This document shows, piece by piece, positions 57,483-64,000 of a stretch of 64,000 bases of DNA. Below the pieces are notes generated by a model. The model had not been told where the DNA came from. It searched no databases and saw only the letters and a list, made by a program, of their open reading frames with translations. This DNA comes from Caulobacter radicis. GTDB lineage: Bacteria > Pseudomonadota > Alphaproteobacteria > Caulobacterales > Caulobacteraceae. Position 1 is the first letter of the stretch. Every line of letters starts with the position of its first letter. The stretch lies in contig NZ_QDKO01000009.1 of assembly GCF_003094615.1 (NCBI RefSeq), positions 1-64,000 on the forward strand, read 5' to 3'. The position numbers and the translations under genes are program-made.

Positions 57483-58718
57483 ATGAAGGAAACCAAACAG
57501 GTCCCGGCCTCGCCGGAGGCCCGGGCGGCGCTGGCCGAAATGCTGGCGGCGTTCGAAGGCTTCAAGGCCGCCAACGACCAGCGGCTGGCGGCCATCGAAA
57601 GCAAGAGCGCGGACGTGCTCCTGGAGGAGAAGGTGTCGCGCATCGACGCGGCCCTGAACGCCGCCCAGGACCGGCTGGACCGCGTGCTGGCCGAGAGCCG
57701 CCGTCCGGCCCTGGCGAGCGAGGCGCCGGCCGCGCGGGTCGACGAGCGCAAGGCCGCCTTCGACCGCTATGTGAAGACCGGCGAGACGGCCGGTCTTGTC
57801 GGGGGGCTGCTCGAGGCCAAGGGCCTGTCGGAGGGCGTGGCCACGGCCGGCGGCTATGTGGCGCCGCCGGAGCTGGAGCGGCAGATCCTGCGCCGCCTGG
57901 CGGCCACCAGCCCGATGCGCGAGATCTGCCAGGTGCGCACGATCGGCGGCGGTACGTTCCGCAAGCCGGTGTCGCCCACGGGCCTGGCCGCCGCCTGGGT
58001 GGCCGAGACCGCCGCGCGTCCCGAGACCACGGCGCCGACGCTGGACGTCATCGACTTCCCGGCCGGCGAGCTCTACGCCAGTCCGGCCGCGACTCAGGCG
58101 CTGCTGGACGACGCCTATGTCAGCATCGACGAGTGGCTGGCGGAAGAAGTGCAGGACGCCTTCGCCGCCCAGGAGACGGCGGCCTTCGTGGCCGGCGACG
58201 GGGTCAACAAGCCCAAGGGCCTTCTGGCCTACACCGCCGCCCCGGACGCGTCGTACGCCTGGGGCCAGCTGGGCTATGTGGCCACCGGCGTGGCCGGCAA
58301 CTGGCCGGCCAGCAACCCGACCGACAAGCTGATCGACCTGATCTATTCGGCCAGGGCCCAGTACCGCCAGAACGGCCGCTTCGTGCTGAACCGCAGGACG
58401 GTCAGCGCGGTGCGCAAGTTCAAGGACGCGCAGGGCAACTACATCTGGAACGCGGCCCTGCAGCCGGGCCAGTCGGCGTCCCTGCTCGGCTTTCCGGTGA
58501 CCGAGATCGAGGCCATGCCCGATGTCGGCGCCAACAGCATCGCCGTGGCCTTCGGCGACTTCGAGAAGGGCTACCTGATCGTCGACCGCGCCGGGGTGCG
58601 GGTGCTGCGCGACCCCTATTCGGCCAAGCCGCACGTGCTGTTCTACACCACGAAAAGGGTGGGCGGCGGCGTGCAGAACTTCGACGCGGTGAAGCTGCTG
58701 AAGTTCTCGGTGAGCTGA
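57483..58718 (+). CDS. GTA major capsid protein (gp5)
   Basis: A 411-residue HK97-fold capsid protein. The N-terminal ~110 residues form a coiled delta/scaffold domain (AEMLAAFEGFKAANDQRLAA; KVSRIDAALNAAQDRLDR) normally removed by gp4. The capsid domain follows from the TAGGYVAPPELERQIL segment: RTIGGGTFRKPV, QALLDDAYVSIDEWLAEE, GFPVTEIEAMPDVG, GDFEKGYLIVDRAGV. The ATG at 57483 has GGAG upstream. It forms the GTA head. Confidence 0.95.
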   Translation: MKETKQVPASPEARAALAEMLAAFEGFKAANDQRLAAIESKSADVLLEEKVSRIDAALNAAQDRLDRVLAESRRPALASEAPAARVDERKAAFDRYVKTGETAGLVGGLLEAKGLSEGVATAGGYVAPPELERQILRRLAATSPMREICQVRTIGGGTFRKPVSPTGLAAAWVAETAARPETTAPTLDVIDFPAGELYASPAATQALLDDAYVSIDEWLAEEVQDAFAAQETAAFVAGDGVNKPKGLLAYTAAPDASYAWGQLGYVATGVAGNWPASNPTDKLIDLIYSARAQYRQNGRFVLNRRTVSAVRKFKDAQGNYIWNAALQPGQSASLLGFPVTEIEAMPDVGANSIAVAFGDFEKGYLIVDRAGVRVLRDPYSAKPHVLFYTTKRVGGGVQNFDAVKLLKFSVS

Positions 58719-58743
58719 TCTGAACCTTCCTCCGACCTTCCGG

Positions 58744-58877
58744 GAACCTCTCCCTGTGGGGGATGCGGCCCGGAGGGCCGGAGGGGGGACGTTCTCAGCT
58801 GTCGCGGAGACGGCCGGTTTCGCAGGTCTCCCCCCACCGATCGCTGCGCGATCGCCTCCCCCACGGGGGGAGGTTCC
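58744..58877. repeat. Composite repeat between GTA gp5 and gp6 (family 1)
   Basis: Left arm AACCTCTCCCTGTGGGGG, core GGACGTTCTCAGC, right arm CGATCGCCTCCCCCACGGGG. The left arm has drifted slightly. Twenty-five bases after the capsid stop. Confidence 0.8.
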
Positions 58878-58923
58878 CGAAGGCCGACCCGCAGGGCGCC
58901 TTCCCCCAACACTGGAAATCCCC

Positions 58924-59190
58924 ATGCCCAATTCCGTGACCCTGGCGCAGGCCAGGGACTTCCTGCGCGCAGGTGGCGAGGACGAGCTGGTTTCCCTGCT
59001 GATCGACGCCGCCGAGACGCGGGTCGGGCAGGCGGCCGGGGTCGTCATGAGCGCCGCCAGTCCCGCGCCGCTGCGCCTGGCGGTGCTGATCCTCGCCTGC
59101 CACGCCTACGAGCACCGCGGCGACGCGAGGCCGCCGCCGCTGTCGCTGGTCGAGCCGTGGCTCGCGCCGTTCCGGCAGGCGCGGCTGTGA
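58924..59190 (+). CDS. GTA head-tail connector (gp6)
   Basis: An 88-residue protein of the phage gp6-like connector family. It has the family's helical layout LAQARDFLRAGGEDELVSLL and IDAAETRVGQAAG, then LAVLILACHAYEHRGD and the C-terminal PLSLVEPWLAPFR. It docks on the portal/head vertex. The TGA overlaps the GTG of the next gene (GTGA), so no gp7 gene fits between. Confidence 0.85.
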   Translation: MPNSVTLAQARDFLRAGGEDELVSLLIDAAETRVGQAAGVVMSAASPAPLRLAVLILACHAYEHRGDARPPPLSLVEPWLAPFRQARL

Positions 59191-59582
59191 GCGCCGAGAT
59201 CGCCCTGGCCAGGGCCTTGGCCGACCTGCTGGCGGGCGCGCCGGCGGTGGCGGCGATCGTGGGGACGCGGGCGCACGCCGCCCCGCCCCGGATGCTGACC
59301 TATCCGTGCATCAGCGTCGGCCGGATCGAGAGCCGGCCCGTGGGCGAGGGCGACCTGCTCGAGCACGTCGTGACCCTCACCTGCGCCTCGCGCTTCGGCG
59401 GGGCGGAGGAGGCGCGGGCCATGGTCGCGGCCGCCCGGCTGGCGCTGCACGACGCCGCGCCGGCGGTGGAGGGCCGCGCGCTGGCCTCGCTGAAGGTGCG
59501 GTTCTGCGACGTGTTCTCCGCCGCCGACGACGAGCTGACCCTGGGCGTGCTGCGGGTGCGCGCCGTCAGCGAGCCGGCCTGA
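59187..59582 (+). CDS. GTA tail terminator / DUF3168 protein (gp8)
   Basis: A 131-residue DUF3168 protein. The features are IALARALADLLAGAPAVAAI, PRMLTYPCISVGRIESRPV and GEGDLLEHVVTLTCASR. In RcGTA the order is gp6, gp7 (head closure), gp8, gp9; here gp8 follows gp6 directly with a GTGA overlap. It is the GTG-started second gene of a coupled pair and precedes the tail-tube gene. Confidence 0.88.
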   Translation: MSAEIALARALADLLAGAPAVAAIVGTRAHAAPPRMLTYPCISVGRIESRPVGEGDLLEHVVTLTCASRFGGAEEARAMVAAARLALHDAAPAVEGRALASLKVRFCDVFSAADDELTLGVLRVRAVSEPA

Positions 59583-59607
59583 AGTCCAACAACGAAGGAG
59601 ATCGACC

Positions 59608-60024
59608 ATGGCCGCGCAAGCCGGCAAGGACATGCTGCTGAAGATCGGCGACGGGGGCTCGCCGCAGGCCTTCGTGACGGTGGCGGGCCTGCGGGCCCGG
59701 ACCATCAGCCTGAACGCCAGGACCATCGACGCCACTGACGGCGACAGCGCCGGGCGCTGGCGCGAACTGCTGGCCGGGGCGGGCGTGCGCTCGGCCGCGG
59801 TGTCGGGGGCGGGGGTGTTCCGCGATGCGGCCTCGGACGCCCTGGTGCGCGACAGCTTCTTTTCGCAGACGGCCAGGACCTGGCGCCTGGTGATCCCCGA
59901 CTTCGCCCAGCTGGAGGGGCCGTTCCTGGTCTCGGCGCTGGAATATGCCGGCCAGCACGACGGCGAGGCGGCCTTCGCCCTGACCCTGGCCTCGGCCGGG
60001 GCGGTCAGCGTGACGGCGATCTAA
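59608..60024 (+). CDS. GTA major tail (tube) protein (gp9)
   Basis: A 138-residue TP901-1-like major tail protein. QAGKDMLLKIGDGGSP, TVAGLRARTISLNARTID and the beta-rich VSGAGVFRDAASDALVRD segment identify it. AAGGAG precedes the ATG. Its stop overlaps the stop of an antisense gene on the opposite strand. It builds the tail tube. Confidence 0.92.
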   Translation: MAAQAGKDMLLKIGDGGSPQAFVTVAGLRARTISLNARTIDATDGDSAGRWRELLAGAGVRSAAVSGAGVFRDAASDALVRDSFFSQTARTWRLVIPDFAQLEGPFLVSALEYAGQHDGEAAFALTLASAGAVSVTAI

Positions 60025-60398
60025 CCGAGGAAGAAGCGCTGGTTCTCGGCCTTGAAGGCGCGCAGGCGCTCGGGGTCGTCGTCGCGCAGGTCGGGGTCGG
60101 AGACCAGTGTGGCCTCCACGCCGACGCGGAAGATCTCGACCCGGCCGTCGTCGCGTTGCAGCGACACCCGGTAGAGCCGCCACGGCGGCGCGCCGTTGCG
60201 CTGGGGGAAATCGAGGCCGGCGAAGGCGATCTCGAGAACCTTGCGGCCGGACCCCTCGTAGTCGCGCTTGATGCGCAGGTGGTCGCGCTCGCGCCCGGCG
60301 GCCACGAGCCAGCCCAGATACAGCGCGAACGGGCCGCAGCAGGCGGCGAGCACGAACAGGAAGCCGATGACGTCGAGGAGGTCGGACAGGGCGGCCAT
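60021..60398 (-). CDS. Antisense membrane protein of unknown function inside the GTA tail region
   Basis: A 125-residue protein with one N-terminal membrane segment (LLDVIGFLFVLAACCGPFA) and a soluble C-terminal domain (RVEIFRVGVEATLVSDP). It is on the opposite strand between gp9 and gp10, convergent with gp9 by stop overlap. No family recognised. It is not part of the RcGTA order, so it is an insertion of unknown role. Confidence 0.6.
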   Translation of the reverse strand: MAALSDLLDVIGFLFVLAACCGPFALYLGWLVAAGRERDHLRIKRDYEGSGRKVLEIAFAGLDFPQRNGAPPWRLYRVSLQRDDGRVEIFRVGVEATLVSDPDLRDDDPERLRAFKAENQRFFLG

Positions 60399-60463
60399 CG
60401 CGAAGAAAGGGGACCAGGCGGGCGCAGCCTAGCTTTCGGTCCGGCAAGCAACAAGGAGGCGAG

Positions 60464-60745
60464 ATGGGCGAGGTGAATCGCGCGCGCGGCGAGGTCGCCG
60501 TGACGCTGGGCGGGGTGACGCGGCGGCTGTGCCTGACGCTGGGCGGCCTGGCCAGGATCGAGGCGGCGCTGGGCTTGTCCGACTGGAGCCAGCTGCCGGC
60601 GCGGCTGGCGCGGCCGTCGGCGAGCGAGCTGATGGCGGTGCTGGAGGCGCTGGTCGACGACGAGCTGGGGCCGCTGGACGCGGGCCGGCTGGACCCGCGC
60701 GAGGCCGCCGCGGCGGTGGCCATGGCCCTGGCGGCGGCCGCGTGA
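60464..60745 (+). CDS. GTA gp10-like tail protein
   Basis: A 93-residue protein of the GTA gp10 / DUF3356-like family (NRARGEVAVTLGGVTRRLCL; LGGLARIEAALGLSDWSQL), thought to help assemble the tail tube. A strong AAGGAGG site lies seven bases before the ATG. Its TGA overlaps the GTG of the next gene. Confidence 0.85.
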   Translation: MGEVNRARGEVAVTLGGVTRRLCLTLGGLARIEAALGLSDWSQLPARLARPSASELMAVLEALVDDELGPLDAGRLDPREAAAAVAMALAAAA

Positions 60746-60936
60746 GCCCCTGGGGCGAGATGCTGCGCCGGGCGGCGGTGGCGTTCGCCATCCCGCCGGC
60801 GGCGTTCTGGCGGCTGTCGCTGAAGGAGTGGCGGGCCTTGGCGGGCGAGGGCGAGGTCGGCGGCGCAGCGATGGGGCGGCCGGCGCTGGCGGCGCTGATG
60901 GCGCGGTTTCCCGACGCGATGGAGGACGAGGCATGA
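60742..60936 (+). CDS. GTA tail assembly chaperone (gp10.1-like)
   Basis: A 64-residue protein (DUF2376-like): WGEMLRRAAVAFAIPPAAFW then RLSLKEWRALAGEGE. It is coupled by GTGA to gp10 and by ATGA to the tape measure gene. Together these are the usual chaperones made before the tape measure protein. Confidence 0.8.
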   Translation: MSPWGEMLRRAAVAFAIPPAAFWRLSLKEWRALAGEGEVGGAAMGRPALAALMARFPDAMEDEA

Positions 60937-61448
60937 GCGGTTTCAATGAGGTCGAAGGCCTGCCGCTGCGCACGGCCGAGGCGGCAGACGCCCTGGCGGG
61001 CCTGGAAGCCCCGGCCCGGGCGGCGGCGCGGTCGATCGAGGACGCCTTCGCCCACGCCGGCGAGAACCTGGCGCGGTCGCTGGCGAGGGCGGCCGCCGAC
61101 GGCGAGCTGTCGCTGGCAGACCTGGCGCGGGCGGTGCTGGGCGCGGTGTCCGGCGGTCGCGGAAGCGGCCTGGGCGAGGCGCTGAGCGCGGCGGTGTCGG
61201 GCGTGTTCTCCGGGGCGCGGGCCGAGGGCGGTCCGGTGACCGGCGGCGGGGCTTATCTGGTCGGCGAGCGCGGGCCCGAGGTGTTCCGGCCGGCCGGGGC
61301 GGGAACGATAGAGCCCGTTGGCGGCGGGGGCGGGATCAGCGTGACCGTGCAGGTCAGCGGCGGCGACGCCCCGGCCCTGGCCCGCTCGGACGCCCAGCTG
61401 GCCCAGGCCCTGGCGCGGGCGGTCAGCCTGGGCGCGCGCCGGCTCTAG
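60933..61448 (+). CDS. GTA tail tape measure protein (gp11)
   Basis: A 171-residue helical protein. The N-terminal NEVEGLPLRTAEAADALAGL region is followed by Ala-rich helices and a Gly-rich segment with AEGGPVTGGGAYLVGERGPE, a motif common in tape measure proteins, and a C-terminal ISVTVQVSGGDAPALARSD region. It is short even for a GTA, so the tail should be short. The usual gp12-gp15 genes do not follow; the next genes are DUF805 proteins on the opposite strand. Confidence 0.8.
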   Translation: MSGFNEVEGLPLRTAEAADALAGLEAPARAAARSIEDAFAHAGENLARSLARAAADGELSLADLARAVLGAVSGGRGSGLGEALSAAVSGVFSGARAEGGPVTGGGAYLVGERGPEVFRPAGAGTIEPVGGGGGISVTVQVSGGDAPALARSDAQLAQALARAVSLGARRL

Positions 61449-61867
61449 CCGAAGACGTCGGCCCGCTCCCTGGGCGTGGGCGGCGGGGCGGGCTTGGATC
61501 TCCAGGCGCCGAGCAGGATGATCAGCGCGATGACGACCAGGGCCGTCACGAGGTTGACGGCGCTCAGGCTGCTCAGGCCGCTGACGACGTTGTCGCTCGC
61601 CTGGATCATCAGCCGGTAGATCCCTCGGCCGGCGAGCACGACGGCCAGCGGAAACGGCGCCAGCCAGAACGGCAGGCCGACGTCGCGCAGCCGGCGGGCG
61701 GCGAAGACGCACCAGGCCGCCAGGCTCGTCCAGTCGAGGACCTTGCCGGCCAGGTCGCCGTCCGTGAGGTTGGTGATGGTGAGCGACACGACGGTGATGG
61801 CGACGACCGCGATCCAGTACTCGGCGCGTCGGCCGCGACCACGCAGATAGGCCAGCACCAGCTTCAT
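61445..61867 (-). CDS. DUF805 membrane protein 1 (array, last gene)
   Basis: A 140-residue integral membrane protein with four hydrophobic segments. The DUF805 pattern is LAYLRGRGRRAEYWIAVVA at the N-terminus and AARRLRDVGLPFWLAPF in the middle. The tail ends RADVFG. It is the most downstream of five tandem minus-strand paralogs, linked to the next by a 4-base ATGA overlap, and its stop overlaps the tape measure stop on the other strand. DUF805 function is unknown. Confidence 0.88.
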   Translation of the reverse strand: MKLVLAYLRGRGRRAEYWIAVVAITVVSLTITNLTDGDLAGKVLDWTSLAAWCVFAARRLRDVGLPFWLAPFPLAVVLAGRGIYRLMIQASDNVVSGLSSLSAVNLVTALVVIALIILLGAWRSKPAPPPTPRERADVFG

Positions 61868-62298
61868 CCGAACACCTCCGCTCGGGTCTTGGGTTCGATC
61901 CGGGGCGCGCGCGAGGGCAGGCAGCCCAGGAGGATCACCGCGCCGGCGACGAGCGCCAGCACCGCGCCCTCGACCTGGATGCGCAGGACGACGTGGAAGG
62001 CGACGTCGTGCTGGCCGTACGCAAGGTCGAAGAAGGCGGCGCTGGCCAGGCTGGCGATTGGGGCCGGGACGCTGAGCCAGAGCGGCCAGCGGGCGTCGCG
62101 CAGCCGGCGCACGGCGGCGACAACCCAGACAAGCCACAGCAGCAGGCGCAGGGGCCAGTCCAACGACAGCAGGTTCGGCGCGACGGTGGCGATGATCGCG
62201 GTGGCGGCCATGTTGGCGGCCAGGACGCCGGCGCACCACAGCCAGAACTCAAGCCGCCGGCTTCGGCCGCGCAGATAGGCGCCGACGGCCGGGCTCAT
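61864..62298 (-). CDS. DUF805 membrane protein 2
   Basis: A 144-residue paralog: AYLRGRSRRLEFWLWCAGV, then VRRLRDARWPLWLSVPAP, with a C-terminal cytoplasmic tail ending RAEVFG. Four predicted membrane segments. Overlaps the previous and next genes by ATGA, so one polycistronic message is likely. Nothing suggests that it is defective. Confidence 0.88.
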   Translation of the reverse strand: MSPAVGAYLRGRSRRLEFWLWCAGVLAANMAATAIIATVAPNLLSLDWPLRLLLWLVWVVAAVRRLRDARWPLWLSVPAPIASLASAAFFDLAYGQHDVAFHVVLRIQVEGAVLALVAGAVILLGCLPSRAPRIEPKTRAEVFG

Positions 62299-62714
62299 CC
62301 GAACACCTCGGCCTGCGTCTCGGGCGTCGGCGGCCTGAGGGCCTTGGAGGGCCAGAAGCCGAGCAGCAGGTTGAAGGCCAGCCAGCCAAAGCCGATCGGC
62401 GCCAGCGAGGTGTCATACAGCTTCTGGGGATCAGGGATGGTTCTGGCCAGCAGGAGCAAGGCGAAGAAGAAGGCCAGGACGGTGATGATCGGCGCGAGCG
62501 ACAGCCAGGGGCTCCACCCCATCGCGCGCAGCCGGCGCGAGGCCAGCAGCAGCCACAGGGCGGTCAGGATCAGCGGCAGGACGTTGAGATAGAGGGGGCT
62601 TGGCGCGAAGGCCGCCGACAGCGTCAGGCCAAAGAACAAGGCCAGGCCCGCCCAGAACTCGCGCCGCTTGCCGCGGCCGGTCAGGTAGCGCCAGAGGGCG
62701 GGCAGCGGGCTCAT
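62295..62714 (-). CDS. DUF805 membrane protein 3
   Basis: A 139-residue paralog: RYLTGRGKRREFWAGLALF, SRRLRAMGWSPWLSLAPI, tail ending QAEVFG. Membrane topology is the same as its neighbours. Coupled to both neighbours by ATGA overlaps. The tail PSKALRPPTPETQAEVFG is basic/Pro-rich before the conserved end motif. Confidence 0.88.
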   Translation of the reverse strand: MSPLPALWRYLTGRGKRREFWAGLALFFGLTLSAAFAPSPLYLNVLPLILTALWLLLASRRLRAMGWSPWLSLAPIITVLAFFFALLLLARTIPDPQKLYDTSLAPIGFGWLAFNLLLGFWPSKALRPPTPETQAEVFG

Positions 62715-63112
62715 GCGAACACCTCGGCCTTGTCCTCGCCGGCGGGACGGCGCTTCGGCTTCCAGAGGCCGATGGCGATGACGAAGACCGCCCAGACCCA
62801 GCCGGAGATCATCAGCAGCACGCTGACGGTCAGGGTGACCCAGGCGTCGGTGACGAGCGGAAGCACGGCCAGCAGCACGGCGAGCGCCATCAGCGCGATC
62901 GGCGCCAGCGACAGCCAGGCGGGCCAGCCGATGTCGCGCAGCCGGCGGACGGCCAGCACCATCCAGAAGACCAGGCCGGAAAGGTTCACCAGCAGGCGGA
63001 CGACGGGATGCGGCAGCAGCCGCGCGACCACCAGCAGGGCCAGCAGGACGACGAAGCCGAGCCAGTATTCGCGCCGCTTGCCGCGGCCGCGCAGGATGGT
63101 CGACAGGCTCAT
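62711..63112 (-). CDS. DUF805 membrane protein 4
   Basis: A 133-residue paralog: TILRGRGKRREYWLGFVVL, VRRLRDIGWPAWLSLAPI, tail ending KAEVFA. It starts at ATG 63112 and overlaps the next gene (3) by ATGA. The gene upstream (5) ends six bases before this start, so it belongs to the same operon. Confidence 0.88.
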   Translation of the reverse strand: MSLSTILRGRGKRREYWLGFVVLLALLVVARLLPHPVVRLLVNLSGLVFWMVLAVRRLRDIGWPAWLSLAPIALMALAVLLAVLPLVTDAWVTLTVSVLLMISGWVWAVFVIAIGLWKPKRRPAGEDKAEVFA

Positions 63113-63117
63113 GGCGG

Positions 63118-63531
63118 TCAGTCGAAGACCTCGGCCAGGCGCGGGGCCTCGTCGAGGCGGGCGGCTTCCTTCCGCGACGGGCGCGCGCCGAGACAGATGA
63201 TGAAGGCCCAGGTGGCGACGACGCCGACTGCCACCGACAGCAGCTTGGCGGTGTCAACCGTCATGACGGGGACGATCGTGCGGACCATGCCCATCAGGAC
63301 GCCGAAGCCGAAGCTTCCGCCCAGCGGGGCCAGGCTGAGCCAGGGCGACCAGCCGACGGCGCGCAGGCGGCGGATGGCGATCGGCAGCCACAGGAAGAAG
63401 CCGATGGCGTTGCCGAGGATCGCGTGGCCCAGGGCGCCGGCGCTTCCCGACGCCAGCACCAGCAGGACCATGCTGATCCAGAACTCGCGCCGGTTCGACC
63501 GGCCCGTCAGATAGCCCTTGATCGCGTTCAC
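63118..63531 (-). CDS. DUF805 membrane protein 5 (first gene of the array)
   Basis: A 137-residue paralog with GTG start at 63531: AIKGYLTGRSNRREFWISM, IRRLRAVGWSPWLSLAPL, tail ending LAEVFD. It is the first of the five-gene operon; a terminator hairpin for the upstream gene (63552-63580) lies just before it, so its promoter should be in 63532-63552 or within the repeat region upstream. Confidence 0.88.
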   Translation of the reverse strand: MNAIKGYLTGRSNRREFWISMVLLVLASGSAGALGHAILGNAIGFFLWLPIAIRRLRAVGWSPWLSLAPLGGSFGFGVLMGMVRTIVPVMTVDTAKLLSVAVGVVATWAFIICLGARPSRKEAARLDEAPRLAEVFD

Positions 63532-63551
63532 GCCACGCCCCCGACACACAA

Positions 63552-63580
63552 AACCCCGCCGCGACAGTAGCGGCGGGGTT
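63552..63580 (-). terminator. Intrinsic terminator upstream of the DUF805 array (minus strand)
   Basis: A perfect 11-base stem AACCCCGCCGC/GCGGCGGGGTT with a 7-base loop. On the minus strand it is followed by TTTTGTGTG. It should end transcription of the gene at 63765. Confidence 0.7.
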
Positions 63581-63643
63581 GCGTGGGCGAAAGGGCTCTC
63601 GCGCGGTTTGCCCGGCGTGGCGACATTCGGCGTCTGAGACGAA

Positions 63644-63734
63644 AACCTCGCCCTTCGACGGGCTCAGGATGAGGTTTTTCTACGATCTCCGCCTGTAATC
63701 TGGTCCTCATCCTGAGCTTGTCGAAGGACGAGGA
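63644..63734. repeat. Inverted repeat with TCCTTCGACAAGCTCAGGA-type arms (family 4)
   Basis: Arms CGCCCTTCGACGGGCTCAGG and CTGAGCTTGTCGAAGGACG with about 40 bases between. Same family as 21451-21540. Confidence 0.75.
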
Positions 63735-63764
63735 CCACACTCGGATCTTGAATGTCGATCTACC

Positions 63765-64000
63765 CTAGACGGCCAGTGCGTTCAGCGGCCGGTCGCCCCA
63801 GCGGTTGTCGCTGGTGTCGCCCGGGGTGGCGCCGACCCACAGCGTGAAGCCGATGCTGACCAGGAAGCCCAGCAGCAGGGACATCACCACGCCGCCGGCG
63901 CCGGCCAGGGCGAACAGTTCGGGGTCGCCGCCGTTGAGGGCGATGGCCGCGGCGCCGAAGCCCAGCCACAGGGCCGAGCCGATCAGCATCACCGGACCCA
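63765..64000 (-). CDS. C-terminal part of a probable sixth DUF805-like membrane protein (cut by window end)
   Basis: Open to the window edge. The visible ~75 residues have two membrane segments (LIGSALWLGFGAAAIAL; VVMSLLLGFLVSIGFTLW) and a tail GATPGDTSDNRWGDRPLN, similar to the PGTPGPNRYGP ending of many DUF805 proteins. It lacks the AEVFG end motif of the other five copies. The start lies outside the window. Confidence 0.55.
   Translation of the reverse strand, partial: GPVMLIGSALWLGFGAAAIALNGGDPELFALAGAGGVVMSLLLGFLVSIGFTLWVGATPGDTSDNRWGDRPLNALAV

Noticed and set aside
53228..61448. An ordinary prophage.
   Set aside because: Gene order and families match RcGTA-type agents. There is no integrase, lysis, replication or repressor gene and no attachment-site repeats were seen.

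Overview
This is a 64 kb, very GC-rich chromosomal window from an alphaproteobacterium, most likely Caulobacter or a close relative in Caulobacterales. Four things point there: a chemoreceptor tail ending in WEEF at the left edge, a DUF2336 protein, an RcGTA-type gene transfer agent (GTA) cluster, and the codon usage. Genus assignment is inference. I saw no rRNA, tRNA, CRISPR array or transposase gene.

Layout. 1-2.4 kb: end of a chemoreceptor, a DUF2336 protein and a proline-rich exported protein. 2.5-5.9 kb: a DUF559 endonuclease gene bracketed by inverted repeats, then a NitT/TauT-type ABC importer. 5.9-16.6 kb: three paralogous MASE1 hybrid histidine kinases around an overlapping CHASE2 / small periplasmic protein / M48 protease operon. 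16.7-26 kb: GH127 glycosidase, rifampin ADP-ribosyltransferase (arr), and a LysR-divergent flavodoxin / aldo-keto reductase operon. 26-38 kb: chemoreceptor, sensor kinase, exported amidohydrolase, LOG-like protein, SDR/TetR divergent pair, and an exported GH2 beta-galactosidase. 38-44 kb: surface-polysaccharide genes (two-domain glycosyltransferase, nucleotide-sugar dehydrogenase, methyltransferase, epimerase, PIG-L deacetylase). 44-53 kb: ABC-F ATPase, acyltransferase, DUF6250-like protein, UPF0260 protein, class A penicillin-binding protein. 53.2-61.4 kb: GTA head and tail-tube genes. 61.4-64 kb: five tandem DUF805 membrane proteins and part of a probable sixth.

Two architectures stand out. 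First, hairpin-rich composite repeats of several families lie immediately 3' of stop codons throughout the window. In two places a DUF559 endonuclease gene occupies the position of the repeat core between inverted halves; one of these sits inside the GTA cluster. This suggests a repeat-endonuclease mobile module with small gene-less derivatives. Second, the GTA cluster is rearranged: no gp7 head-closure gene, no gp12-gp15 tail-tip module, four repeat insertions and two antisense genes. A DUF805 array lies where the tail-tip genes would be expected.

Regulatory structure visible by eye includes a TTGTCTGACAA palindrome shared by the GH127 and GH2 promoters, paired operators in the TetR/SDR divergent region, and palindromes in three other regulatory regions. 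All functions are inferred from translated sequence by pattern recognition, without database searches.
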